This document shows, piece after piece, positions 8,544-16,348 of a stretch of 64,000 bases of DNA. How positions within the stretch are numbered: position 1 is the first letter of the stretch; each line of letters starts with the position of its first letter. The stretch is from JADGGV01 sp035715725. Its GTDB lineage: Bacteria > Gemmatimonadota > Gemmatimonadetes > Longimicrobiales > RSA9. The translations under genes were made by a program, and so were the position numbers. The notes below the pieces were generated by a model, which did not search any database, was not told the origin of the DNA, and worked only from the letters and a program-made list of their open reading frames with translations. The stretch is taken from contig DASTKT010000085.1 of NCBI GenBank assembly GCA_035715725.1, positions 1 through 64,000 on the forward strand, read 5' to 3'.

Positions 8544-8620
8544 GTGGGGGAGCGGGGGAGTGGGGGAGTGGGGGAAGCAGCGGACGCCGGCTCTCCCACT
8601 CCCCCACTCTCCCACTCCGC
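8543..8620. repeat. Palindromic element with GGGGAGT heptad arms, copy B
   Basis: It starts at the last base of the ABC-F stop codon. Four (G)AGTGGGGG/AGCGGGGG heptads are followed by AAGCAGCGGACGCCGGC and the complementary CTCCCACTCCCCCACT heptads. The element fills most of the gap before the HD gene, whose ribosome-binding site begins a few bases later. The G-runs could also form a quadruplex. Confidence 0.75.
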
Positions 8621-8636
8621 CCCCAGGGGGATACGC

Positions 8637-9290
8637 ATGGATGATCGAACGCTCGCCCGGCGCACGGCCGCCCACGTCCGGGCGCTCCAGCAGAACGAGG
8701 CGTCCGGACACGACTGGTGGCACACGGACCGTGTCCGGCGGACGGCGCTGCGGCTCGCCGCGGAGGAGGGCGCGGACCCGCTCGTCGTCGAGCTGGCGGC
8801 GCTGCTCCACGACGTCGGGGACTGGAAGCTCGCCGGCGGCGACGTCGACGCCGCGCCGCGGCTCGCCCGCGCGTGGCTCGAGTCGCTGGGCGCGGACACC
8901 GGCGTGGTCGACCACGTCGCCGAGATCGTGGCGACGCTCTCGTTCAAGGGCGCCGGCGTCCCCACGCCCATGCGCACCGTGGAGGGCGCCGTGGTCCAGG
9001 ACGCCGACCGGCTGGACGCGCTCGGCGCCATCGGCGTCGCGCGGGCGTTCGCGTACGGCGGCAGCCGCGGCCGCCCGCTGCACGACCCCGACGCCGCGCC
9101 GCGGCTGCACGCCTCCTTCGAGGAGTACCGCCGCGCCGCCGGTGGGACGCTGAACCATTTCCACGAGAAGCTGCTCCTCCTCCGCGACCGGATGAACACC
9201 CCGGCCGCCCGGGCGCTCGCGGACGAGCGGCACCGGTTCATGGAGGAGTTCGTTCGCCGCTTCATGGCCGAATGGGCCGGCGAGGGGTGA
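8637..9290 (+). CDS. HD-domain phosphohydrolase
   Basis: The ATG at 8637 follows an AGGGGG ribosome-binding site. The 217-residue soluble protein has the metal-dependent HD order H...HD...D: GHDWWHTDRV near residue 24, LLHDVGDWK near 60, and VVQDADRLDALG near 120. The VARAF segment and the C-terminal EEFVRRF match the YedJ/YpgQ-like HD branch, whose members have been reported to hydrolyse nucleotides. The exact substrate cannot be read from sequence. It probably shares a transcript with the upstream ABC-F gene unless the intervening palindrome stops it. Confidence 0.85.
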   Translation: MDDRTLARRTAAHVRALQQNEASGHDWWHTDRVRRTALRLAAEEGADPLVVELAALLHDVGDWKLAGGDVDAAPRLARAWLESLGADTGVVDHVAEIVATLSFKGAGVPTPMRTVEGAVVQDADRLDALGAIGVARAFAYGGSRGRPLHDPDAAPRLHASFEEYRRAAGGTLNHFHEKLLLLRDRMNTPAARALADERHRFMEEFVRRFMAEWAGEG

Positions 9291-9414
9291 CGGGAACGGC
9301 TTGGTGGGAGTGGGGCGGCGGCGTATCTTGCGCGGCCGCCGGGCGGTCGGCGGGGGAGTCCCGGCGGCGTCAGGGTCCGGTCGCGCGGCGCGGGGTGCGC
9401 TGAGGGTGGTGTCG

Positions 9415-9870
9415 ATGCGACGCATTTGGGCGAAGCCTGGCTGGCGCGCGCCGCTCGCGATCGCCGTGCTGCTCGCGGGAGCGATCGCGGTCGTGCTGGC
9501 GCGGCGGCCGGAGCGGCCGCGGCCCGCGCCGGTGCGCTACCTGACCGGCGCGGCGCTGGCGCGCGTCATCGCGGGGCGCGTGCACGCCGGCATGCGCGTC
9601 GACGACGTCGAGCAGGTCGTCCCGCTCGCCGACCGCGTCGAGTACTACCGCCGTCCGGACTCGGCGCTCGTGCAGCGCTTCGTCTACGCCCGCCCCCGGG
9701 AGGAGGCGTTCGGCGTCGACGTCGTCTACGCGGACTCCGCGGTGCGCGCGGCCGGCGTGGCGGCCGGCTCCGGCGGGCTGCGGCCGGTGGCGCCGGAGGC
9801 GGCGTACCGGCAGCTCCATCGCGCCGCCCGCGGCCCGGCCTGGCCTGCTCCCTCCGGCGCGGCGCGCTAA
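9415..9870 (+). CDS. Hypothetical single-pass membrane protein
   Basis: I do not recognise a family. The ATG at 9415 has a GAGGG motif eight bases upstream. The 151-residue product has a cationic N-terminus (MRRIWAKPGWR), one hydrophobic helix (about 12-28), then a periplasmic-type soluble part. A section reading ARVIAGRVHAGMRVDDVEQV resembles small lipoprotein SmpA/OmlA-like folds, where a short amphipathic helix is followed by GM..deV, but this is weak. The opposite strand is also open here; I prefer this strand for its ribosome-binding site, membrane helix and same-strand neighbours. Confidence 0.55.
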   Translation: MRRIWAKPGWRAPLAIAVLLAGAIAVVLARRPERPRPAPVRYLTGAALARVIAGRVHAGMRVDDVEQVVPLADRVEYYRRPDSALVQRFVYARPREEAFGVDVVYADSAVRAAGVAAGSGGLRPVAPEAAYRQLHRAARGPAWPAPSGAAR

Positions 9871-10003
9871 CGGCCGGGCGGCGTCGTACGTCAACCCGGG
9901 GTGCGCCGCGAGCGTCGCGGGCGCGCCCGACGACCCGGCGGGCGGGCGCCGGCCAGGACCGGCCGGCGCCCGCCCGCGATCCGCCCCACAGGAGCCATCA
10001 CCT

Positions 10004-10909
10004 ATGCAGGCAGACCCGCTGATCCACTGGCCGGAGCCGATCCTCGAGTTCGCCGGCTTCCTCGGCCTCTTCCTCTCCGCCGGCGCCGTCGGCTTCCGCT
10101 ACTCGGCGCTCCGGCGCGGGCTCGGCGCGGGCGACCGGCTGGCGCCCACCGAGCGCGCCGCCCACGAGGACGCCGCGCGGCGCGCCGCGCTCCTCGGGCT
10201 CCTGGGCTCGCTGATCATCGCCGTGCTGACGGCCATGAGCCTGCCGCGGCAGGCCGCCCGCGCCCACGTGGGCGTGCTCGGGCTGCTGACGACGAACCTC
10301 GTCGCCGGGATCCAGGCGGGCTGCCTGCTCCTCTCCCTCGCCGGCTTCGCGCTCGCCGCGGCGCGCATCCGCGCCGGCTGGGTGCTCGCCGCCGTCGGCG
10401 TCATCGTCGGGACGCTCCGGTCCGCGTTCACGGGGCAGTGGGCCCGCCTCGTGAACCCGATCCACGAGCTCGCGGCCGCGCTCTGGATCGGCACCCTCCT
10501 CGTCCTCGTCGTCGCCGGGATCTCGGCGGTGCTGCGCGACGAGCCCGCGCGCGAGCGGCGCGGCGCCATCGTCGCCGACATGGTGAACGGCTTCTCGCCG
10601 CTGGCGCTCTCCATGGGCGCGGTCGTCGTGACGTTCGGCCTGACCACGGCGTGGCGGCACCTGAAGTCGCTCCCCGCGCTCTGGACGACGCCCTATGGCT
10701 GGACGCTGATCCTGAAGCTGTGCTTCGTGGCGATGGTCTTCACGCTCGGCGCCTGGAACTGGCGCCGCCAGCGCCCGACGCTCGGCACCGAGGACGCCGC
10801 CGTGGCGATCCGCCGCTCGGCCCGCGCGGAGCTGATCGTCGCCACGATCGTGCTCGTCATCACGGCCGTGCTCGTCAGTCTGCCGGTGCCGAAGGCGCCC
10901 ATGCCCTGA
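10004..10909 (+). CDS. CopD-family copper-resistance membrane protein
   Basis: The 301-residue protein has about eight hydrophobic helices. The hallmarks of the CopD domain are present: NPIHELAAALWIGTL (about 149-163) with the conserved His, FSPLALSMGAVVV (about 196-208), and a helix opening TPYGWTLILKLCFV. CopD-type proteins sit in the inner membrane and are linked to copper uptake or homeostasis. The N-terminal half has an extra helix pair absent from the shortest family members. A strong hairpin at 10926-10971 closes the gene. Confidence 0.82.
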   Translation: MQADPLIHWPEPILEFAGFLGLFLSAGAVGFRYSALRRGLGAGDRLAPTERAAHEDAARRAALLGLLGSLIIAVLTAMSLPRQAARAHVGVLGLLTTNLVAGIQAGCLLLSLAGFALAAARIRAGWVLAAVGVIVGTLRSAFTGQWARLVNPIHELAAALWIGTLLVLVVAGISAVLRDEPARERRGAIVADMVNGFSPLALSMGAVVVTFGLTTAWRHLKSLPALWTTPYGWTLILKLCFVAMVFTLGAWNWRRQRPTLGTEDAAVAIRRSARAELIVATIVLVITAVLVSLPVPKAPMP

Positions 10910-10925
10910 GTGGCGTCCGCGCGAA

Positions 10926-10971
10926 CGAAGCGAGCCGGTGCGTCCCCGCGGGGGCGCACCGGCTCGCTTCG
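10926..10971. terminator. Strong hairpin between convergent genes, likely bidirectional terminator
   Basis: CGAAGCGAGCCGGTGCG (10926-10942) pairs perfectly with CGCACCGGCTCGCTTCG (10955-10971). The inner CCCC/GGGG extends the stem to about 21 bp around a tiny loop. There is no T tract. It lies between the CopD-like gene (plus) and the plug-like gene (minus), so it could serve both. Confidence 0.75.
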
Positions 10972-11016
10972 CTTCCATGATCGGCGGTGGCGCGCGCGGC
11001 CGCCGCCCCGGCGAGG

Positions 11017-11823
11017 TCAGAAGATCGGGATCGGCGCCAGCCCGACCTTCGCGCTGCGCTCGACGAACCACGTCGTGTACGCCCGGATGTGCGCCCCGGC
11101 GCCGTAGACCTCGACGAGGAACAGCTCGTCGGGCCGGTACATCGCCAGCTCGTCGAGGCCGAACGCGGGACGCTCGTCGATGTAGACGACCGGCGACGTC
11201 GGACGGCCACGCACGTAGACGCAGCCCAGCGCGCCGGACGTCGGGAACGCGGTCAGCGCGAAGCCGGACCGCCCGCCGCCCCAGCCACCGCACGACGCGC
11301 GCATCAGCATCGCCCGCTCCTGCACGAAGTCCGCGGCGCTCGGCGCGCTGCTGGCCAGCAGCGCGCCGCGGTCGAACGCGCGCACGCTCGTCGGCACCGC
11401 GTTGCGCCGGGCGCGGAAGCGGTCGGCCAGCACGGTGACCGCCTTCAGCATGACCGGGTTCGGCTCGAGCGCCACCTGCACCACCCCCATCGCCTCCGAG
11501 ACCTCCACCGCCGTCACGCCGGTGGCGTAGCCGATCACGTCCACGACGAGCGGGTGCGTCCCGTCCGGCACGTCCCGCAGCACGAAGCGCCCCGCCGTGT
11601 CCGTGACGACGTCGTTGTCCAGGCTCTCCAGCGCGACGCTGGCGCCGGCGAGCGGCCGCCCGGTGGCGCGGTCCACGACCTGGCCGACGACGGTCCGCCG
11701 CGGCGCCTTCTGCGCCCGGACCGGGGCGGGCGCGGCCAGGGCGGCCAGCACCAGGACGAGGAGCGCGGTCGCGGCGGGGAGGTGGCGGAGCGGAGTGGAT
11801 GCGCTGGTGCGCGAGGTGAACAT
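11017..11823 (-). CDS. Secreted carboxypeptidase-regulatory-like / TonB-plug-like protein
   Basis: The start is the ATG at 11823, which opens on a signal peptide (LRHLPAATALLVLVLAALAA...VRAQ). Residues about 43-120 form a carboxypeptidase-regulatory-like beta-sandwich (GQVVDRATGRPLAGASVALE ... TAGRFVLRDVPDG). This is followed by a plug-like segment containing VYVRGRPTSPVVYIDERP and DELFLVEVYGAG. Full TonB receptors would continue into a beta-barrel of about 500 residues; here the protein ends after about 268 residues with a proper stop and a terminator. Such barrel-less plug proteins recur in Gemmatimonadota-like genomes. The function is unknown. Confidence 0.75.
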   Translation of the reverse strand: MFTSRTSASTPLRHLPAATALLVLVLAALAAPAPVRAQKAPRRTVVGQVVDRATGRPLAGASVALESLDNDVVTDTAGRFVLRDVPDGTHPLVVDVIGYATGVTAVEVSEAMGVVQVALEPNPVMLKAVTVLADRFRARRNAVPTSVRAFDRGALLASSAPSAADFVQERAMLMRASCGGWGGGRSGFALTAFPTSGALGCVYVRGRPTSPVVYIDERPAFGLDELAMYRPDELFLVEVYGAGAHIRAYTTWFVERSAKVGLAPIPIF

Positions 11824-11955
11824 ACGGTCGACCCTCGTTCCGGTGTGGGGCCGCCGCGGGCGCAGAGTCCGGAACGCGCGCCGGCGACAGTGGGAACGAC
11901 AGCGGGGACACTCCATGATAGTCGCGGCGGGGCGGGTTGGTTCCCGGGGAAGGAA

Positions 11956-11989
11956 CGTCGTTTCACAGGGAGCATGGGAGCAGCGGAGA
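11956..11989. repeat. Partial TTTCACAGGGAG element
   Basis: CGTTTCACAGGGAGCATGGG and the adjoining AGCAGCGGAGAACGGCG resemble the inner segment of the nested palindrome at 23272-23706 (TTTTTCACAGGGAGCTCGGG) and the fragment at 55132-55172. It lies in the divergent gap between the plug-like gene and the ATPase/GNAT gene. No partner arm was found. Confidence 0.5.
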
Positions 11990-12131
11990 ACGGCGACGCC
12001 GATGCGCCGCCCGCCGCGCCGATGCGGTGAATCGACGCGCCGTTTCCCCACGAAGCCCTTTCCTTTCCTCCCGATCCGCGCCTAACTTCGCCGGGTCACC
12101 CCCTCCGAACTCGGGCTCGTCCAGAGGCAAG

Positions 12132-14225
12132 ATGTCGCAGCGCCTGGCTGATCGCCTGTCGGCGGCCCGGCGGGGCCGCTTCGTGGGCCGCGCCGGGGAG
12201 CGCACGCTCTTCGAGGGTGCGCTCGCGGCGCCGGAGCTGCCGTTCGCGGTGCTGCACGTGTTCGGCGCCGGCGGGGTGGGGAAGACGACGCTGCTGCGGG
12301 AGTACGAGCAGATCGCGGCGGAGCGGGGCGTGCCGACGTGCTACGTGGACGGCCGCGACATCGACCCGACGCCGGAGGCGTTCCTGGAGGCGCTGCGGGG
12401 CTGCCTCGGGCTGCCGGCGCCGCTGTCGCTCGCGCGGGCCGCGGACGCGCTCGCGGCGCGCGGCGGCCTGCTGGTCCTGCTGCTGGACACGTACGAGACG
12501 CTCGCGCCGCTCGATGCGTGGCTGCGGGAGCGCTTCCTGCCGGAGCTGCCGGCGCGGGCGCTGATCGTGCTGGCGGGGCGCGATTCTCCTTCGCTGGCGT
12601 GGCGCTCCGATGCCGGCTGGCAGCAGCTCGTGCGCGTGGTGCCGCTGCGGAACCTGAGCCGGGACGAGGCCCGGGAGTACCTGCGGCAGCGCGCGGTGCC
12701 GGCGGAGCAGCACCAGGCGGTGCTCGACTTCACGCAGGGGCATGCGCTGGCGCTCTCGCTCGTCGCGGATGCGTTCGACCAGCGGCCGGGGCTGCGCTTC
12801 CAGCCGGACGTGGCGCCGGACGTGATCAAGGCGCTGCTCGACCGCTTCGCGGCGCAGGTGCCGGGGCCGGCGCACCGCATGGCATTGGAGGCGTGCGCGC
12901 TGGTTCGCGTCACGACGGAGGCGCTGCTCGCGCGGATGGTGGCCGTCGAGGATGCGCACGAGCTGTTCGACTGGCTGCGGCGCCTGTCGTTCATCGAGTC
13001 CGGGCCGCAGGGCCTCTTCCCGCACGACCTGGCGCGGGACGCGCTGGCCGTGGACCTGCGCTGGCGCAACCCCGAGCGCTGGGCGGAGCTGCACGCGCAT
13101 GCGCGGGAGCACTACACGTCGCGCCTCGAGGCCGCCGACACGCACGAGCGCCAGCAGCTCCTCCACGACCTGATCTACCTGCACCGGGACTCGGTGCTGA
13201 AGCCGTTCTTCGAGTGGCGCGAGGGCGGCGCGCTGCGCTTCGAGGCGGCGCGCGCGGAGGACGCCGGCGCGCTCCGCGGCATGGTCGTCGCCCACGAGGG
13301 GGAGGAGTCGGCCGCCTGGTTCGACCACTGGCTCGCGCGGCAGCCGGAGGCGTTCCGCGTGCTGCGCGAGGCGGACGGGCGGCTGGCGGGCTTCGTCGCC
13401 ATGGTCGCGCTGGAGCGCGCGGCGCCGGCCGACCGCGAGGCGGACCCGGGCGCGCGGGCGGTCTGGCGCTACCTCGAGCGGACCTCCCCGCTGCGCGGCG
13501 CCGAGCGCGCGACGCTGTTCCGCTTCTGGATGGCGCGCGACGCGTACCAGTCCGTCTCGGCGGCGCAGAGCGTCATCTTCATCCACGCCGTCGCCCACTA
13601 CCTGACCACGCCCGGCCTGGCCTTCACCTGCTTCCCGTGCGCCGACGCGGCTTTCTGGACGCCGATGTTCGAGTATGGCGACGTCGGGCGCCTCCCGGCG
13701 GCGGACTTCGAGGTGGGCGGCCGCCGCTACGGCGCGTTCGTCCACGACTGGCGCGCGGTCCCGCCCGCCGCCTGGCTCGAGCTGCTCGCGCAGCGCGAGA
13801 TCGCGGCCGCGCCGCCGGAGTCCGCACCCGCCGCGGCGGAGCGCATCGCGGTGCTCGAGCCGGACGCGTTCGCCGCGGCCGTGCGCGACGCGCTCCGGAG
13901 CTTCACCCGGCCGGCGGAGCTGCGCCGCAACCCGCTGCTCCGCACCCGCCTCGTCGCCGCGCGCGTGGGACGCGGCGCCGACGACGACGCCCGCGTCGCC
14001 GCGCTCCAGGCCGCCCTCCGCGAGACGGCCGAGGCGCTCCAGGCGCAGCCGCGGGAGGCGAAGTACTTCCGCGCGCTGCAGCAGACGTACTTCCAGCCGG
14101 CGCTCAGCCAGGAGCGCGCGGCGGCGCTGCTGCGCATCCCGTTCGCCACGTACCGGCACCACCTCCAGGGCGGCATCGAGCGCGTGACCCGCCGCCTGTG
14201 GGAGCGCGAGGTGGGCGCGAGTTGA
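12132..14225 (+). CDS. AAA/STAND-type ATPase fused to GNAT-like domain and C-terminal HTH
   Basis: The start is the ATG at 12132; the upstream in-frame stretch crosses an intergenic repeat. The 697 residues divide into three parts. A P-loop ATPase (AAA_16/STAND-like) has FVGR at 17-20, Walker A GAGGVGKT at 45-52, Walker B-like LLVLLLDTYETL and GRDS. A central region (about 365-560) begins like an N-acetyltransferase (FEAARAEDAGALRGMV ... GRLAGFVAMV). The C-terminal helical segment LSQERAAALLRIPFATYRHH resembles a sigma-4/LuxR-like HTH. This points to an ATP-dependent signalling regulator, but no ligand is evident. Three 11-bp repeats follow, then an ECF sigma gene, so the pair may act together. 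Confidence 0.7.
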   Translation: MSQRLADRLSAARRGRFVGRAGERTLFEGALAAPELPFAVLHVFGAGGVGKTTLLREYEQIAAERGVPTCYVDGRDIDPTPEAFLEALRGCLGLPAPLSLARAADALAARGGLLVLLLDTYETLAPLDAWLRERFLPELPARALIVLAGRDSPSLAWRSDAGWQQLVRVVPLRNLSRDEAREYLRQRAVPAEQHQAVLDFTQGHALALSLVADAFDQRPGLRFQPDVAPDVIKALLDRFAAQVPGPAHRMALEACALVRVTTEALLARMVAVEDAHELFDWLRRLSFIESGPQGLFPHDLARDALAVDLRWRNPERWAELHAHAREHYTSRLEAADTHERQQLLHDLIYLHRDSVLKPFFEWREGGALRFEAARAEDAGALRGMVVAHEGEESAAWFDHWLARQPEAFRVLREADGRLAGFVAMVALERAAPADREADPGARAVWRYLERTSPLRGAERATLFRFWMARDAYQSVSAAQSVIFIHAVAHYLTTPGLAFTCFPCADAAFWTPMFEYGDVGRLPAADFEVGGRRYGAFVHDWRAVPPAAWLELLAQREIAAAPPESAPAAAERIAVLEPDAFAAAVRDALRSFTRPAELRRNPLLRTRLVAARVGRGADDDARVAALQAALRETAEALQAQPREAKYFRALQQTYFQPALSQERAAALLRIPFATYRHHLQGGIERVTRRLWEREVGAS

Positions 14226-14255
14226 GCGGGAGATGAGCAGGAGCTGAGCTGGAGC
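14223..14255. repeat. Three tandem 11-bp repeats TGAGCNGGAGM
   Basis: TGAGCGGGAGA, TGAGCAGGAGC and TGAGCTGGAGC follow each other without spacer; the first TGA is the stop codon of the ATPase/GNAT gene. They lie about 90 bp upstream of the ECF sigma start. They could be an operator, or simple slippage. Confidence 0.65.
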
Positions 14256-14343
14256 GCGACGTCGCCCCGTCCTAGCGTGCCGCCGTGAGCCGCTCCCCAC
14301 GGCCGAGCGGACTCTCCCGGTACGGGAACGCAGGAGCGACGCC

Positions 14344-14961
14344 ATGGTTGCGCAGTCGACCCGCCCGCACGACCCCTCCCCGATCCATCTCGTCCGCGGC
14401 ATGGCGCGAGGCGACGAGCGCGCCCTCGCCGCGCTCTACGACCGCTACGCCCCGGCCGCTCGATCCCTTGCCCTCGCGATCCTCCGCGACGAGGCGGACG
14501 CCGAGGAGGTCGCCGCCGAGGCGTTCGCGCAGGCGTGGCGCCTGGCGCCGCGCTTCGATCCCGAGCGCGGCAGCCCGGCGGTCTGGCTCACGACCATCAC
14601 CCGGTCGCGGGCGCTCGACCGGCTGCGCGCCCGTCGCCGCCTGAGCTGCGCGCTCGAGCACGCCGCGGCGCTCGCGCCCGGGACGCCCGTCATGGCGGCC
14701 GCGCCGTCGCCGCCGCCGGACCGCGCGGTCGAGGCGGACGAGCTGCGCTGCATCGTCGGCCGCTCGCTGGCCGAGCTGCCGGAGCTGCAGCGCCAGTGCC
14801 TGGAGCTGGCGTACTTCGCGGGGCTGTCGCACAGCGAGATCGCCCGCGAGCTGGACGAGCCGCTGGGCACGGTGAAGACGCGCATCCGCTCCGGGCTGAT
14901 CCGGCTGCGCGCGGCGCTCGCCGGCCTCGGCCGCGACGGCGGCTACGGCTGGGCCACGTGA
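14344..14961 (+). CDS. ECF-type RNA polymerase sigma factor
   Basis: The 205-residue product starts at an ATG with a CAGGAG ribosome-binding site. Region 2 is seen in the segment from LAALYDRYAP through DEADAEEVAAEAFAQAW to FDPERGSPAVWLTTITR and the RALDRLRARRR tail. Region 4 is seen in LPELQRQCLELAYFAGLSHS and the following EIARELDEPLGTVKTRIRSG, a full HTH. The Ala/Pro-rich linker is typical. I see no zinc-finger anti-sigma gene alongside; instead a cupin gene follows. ECF factors direct polymerase to a small stress or envelope regulon. The upstream ATPase/HTH protein could be a co-regulator. Confidence 0.92.
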   Translation: MVAQSTRPHDPSPIHLVRGMARGDERALAALYDRYAPAARSLALAILRDEADAEEVAAEAFAQAWRLAPRFDPERGSPAVWLTTITRSRALDRLRARRRLSCALEHAAALAPGTPVMAAAPSPPPDRAVEADELRCIVGRSLAELPELQRQCLELAYFAGLSHSEIARELDEPLGTVKTRIRSGLIRLRAALAGLGRDGGYGWAT

Positions 14962-14962
14962 C

Positions 14963-15041
14963 GGAGTGGGGGGAGTGGGAGAGAGGGAGAGTGGGGGAAA
15001 CAGCGATCGCCCACTCGTCTGCTCATCCACTCCCCCACTCG
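14963..15041. repeat. Palindromic element with GGGGAGT heptad arms, copy C
   Basis: GGAGTGGGGGGAGTGGGAGA and GAGGGAGAGTGGGGGAAACA lead into a centre CGATCG, then CCCACTCGTCTGCTCATCCA and CTCCCCCACTC. It occupies nearly the whole gap between the sigma factor stop and the cupin ribosome-binding site, the same gap-filling position as copy B. Confidence 0.7.
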
Positions 15042-15053
15042 GGGGGTAGGGCC

Positions 15054-15539
15054 ATGGCGCACGACGGCTGGTCCATCACGCACGTCCCGCCGGGCGTCGG
15101 CGAGTCGCTCTGGATCGGCGGCGAGCGGGTCACGCTCAAGGCGGTCAGCGAGGATACGCTGGGCGGCTTCGCCTGCTTCGAGCTGGCGACGCCGCCCGCC
15201 GAGGCGACGTCGCCCCGGATCCACCACCGCGCCGACGCCGCGTACTACGTGCTCGACGGCGAGCTGGAGGTCCGGGACCTCGATCACGGCACGGCCGACC
15301 GTATCGGCGCCGGCTCGTTCGTCTTCGTGCCGCGGGGGATCCTGCACGGCTTCGCGAACCTCGGCACGGCGCCGGCGCGCGTGCTCGCGATCCTGACGCC
15401 CGGCGGCGTCGAGCGCTTCTTCCGCGAGGTCGGCGAGCCGGCCGCCGCCGGATCGCCGGCGCCGGCGGCGCCCGCCGCCGACCGGCTCGCGGCCGCCGCG
15501 CGACGCCACCACGTCGAAGTCCTGCCCCCTGGCGCTTGA
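15054..15539 (+). CDS. Cupin-domain protein downstream of ECF sigma factor
   Basis: The 161-residue protein has a single cupin barrel at about residues 40-115: IHHRADAAYYVLDGELEV gives the HxH...E side of the metal site, and PRGILHGFANLG gives the second His. The Ala/Pro-rich C-terminal tail (about 130-150) is probably disordered. Related proteins include quercetinase-like and polyketide-cyclase-associated cupins, and enzyme or metal-sensor roles are both possible. Its place directly behind an ECF sigma gene recalls ChrR-type anti-sigma factors, whose sensor is a cupin. The N-terminal anti-sigma domain of ChrR is absent, so I do not call it one. Confidence 0.8.
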   Translation: MAHDGWSITHVPPGVGESLWIGGERVTLKAVSEDTLGGFACFELATPPAEATSPRIHHRADAAYYVLDGELEVRDLDHGTADRIGAGSFVFVPRGILHGFANLGTAPARVLAILTPGGVERFFREVGEPAAAGSPAPAAPAADRLAAAARRHHVEVLPPGA

Positions 15540-15599
15540 CCCGTCGCACGGGTGCCGCGACCATCTGGATGGCGGAGACCCGGAACCGGAGGGGATGCG

Positions 15600-16277
15600 A
15601 TGAGCACCATGCCGGCTTTCGTATTCGACCTCGACGGGACGCTCGTCGACAGCGTGTACCAGCACGTCCTCGCCTGGCGCGAGGCGCTCGAGTCGGCCGG
15701 GATCGAGCTCGCCGTCTGGCGCATCCACCGCCGGATCGGCATGAGCGGCGGACTCTTCGTGAACGCGCTGCTCCGCGAGATCGGCGGCACCGTCACCGAC
15801 GAGTGGGTGCGCCGGATCCAGGCCGCGCACGCGGAGGCGTTCGCGCGCATGGCTCCGCAGGTGCGCGCGCTCCCCGGCGCGCGCGAGATCCTGGCCTACC
15901 TCGATGAGGCGCGCGTGCCCTGGACGATCGCCACCAGCGGGCGCAGCGACACCGCGCGCTCCAGCCTCGAGACGCTCGGCGTGGATCCCACGAGCCCGCG
16001 CATCGTCACGCGCGACCAGGTGCGCCACGCCAAGCCCGATCCCGACCTGTTCATCGCCGCCGCCGAACGGCTCGGCGTGAGCGTGGCCGACGTCATCGTC
16101 GTCGGCGACAGCGTGTGGGACCTGCTGGCGGCGCGCCGCGCCCGCGCGCTCGGCGTCGGCCTCCTCTGCGGCGGGTACGGCGAGGGCGAGCTGCAGACCG
16201 CCGGCGCCTACCGCGTCTACCAGGACCCGGCCGACCTGCTGCTCCACCTCGACGAGGTCGGCGTGCGCACGGCGTGA
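15600..16277 (+). CDS. HAD-superfamily phosphatase, subfamily IA
   Basis: The start is the ATG at 15600 after GGAGGGGATGCG, a strong ribosome-binding site; an upstream in-frame ATG lacks one. The 225 residues show all four HAD motifs: FDLDGTLVDS (I), ATSGRSDTARS (II, Ser instead of the more usual Thr/Asn context), HAKPDPDLFI (III) and VVGDSVWDLLAA (IV). A helical cap follows motif I. Family members are phosphatases or beta-phosphoglucomutase-like enzymes; the substrate is unknown. It appears to be in a loose plus-strand operon with the GNAT and methionine aminopeptidase genes. Confidence 0.88.
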   Translation: MSTMPAFVFDLDGTLVDSVYQHVLAWREALESAGIELAVWRIHRRIGMSGGLFVNALLREIGGTVTDEWVRRIQAAHAEAFARMAPQVRALPGAREILAYLDEARVPWTIATSGRSDTARSSLETLGVDPTSPRIVTRDQVRHAKPDPDLFIAAAERLGVSVADVIVVGDSVWDLLAARRARALGVGLLCGGYGEGELQTAGAYRVYQDPADLLLHLDEVGVRTA

Positions 16278-16348
16278 GGCGCGGCCGCGACCCGTCCACC
16301 GCCGCCGCGCGTTCCCCGTCCACTCCGTCCCGCACCCGAGACCGGCCC

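Noticed and set aside
6597..9425. A 942-codon open frame on the minus strand
   Set aside because: It lies wholly opposite the ABC-F and HD genes, whose motifs are intact. Its translation is an Arg/Ala/Gly/Val-rich shadow with no domain.
9370..9894. A 174-codon minus-strand frame opposite the small membrane-protein gene
   Set aside because: It is Arg/Val/Asp-rich with no ribosome-binding site. The plus strand has a GAGGG site, a membrane helix and same-strand neighbours.
12132..14225. Second defence receptor
   Set aside because: Although it has a STAND-like ATPase, it has no effector or repeat-sensor domain and ends in an HTH beside a sigma factor, which fits a regulator better.
15054..15539. 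Anti-sigma factor of the ChrR type
   Set aside because: Only the cupin domain is present. The zinc-binding anti-sigma N-terminus of ChrR is missing.
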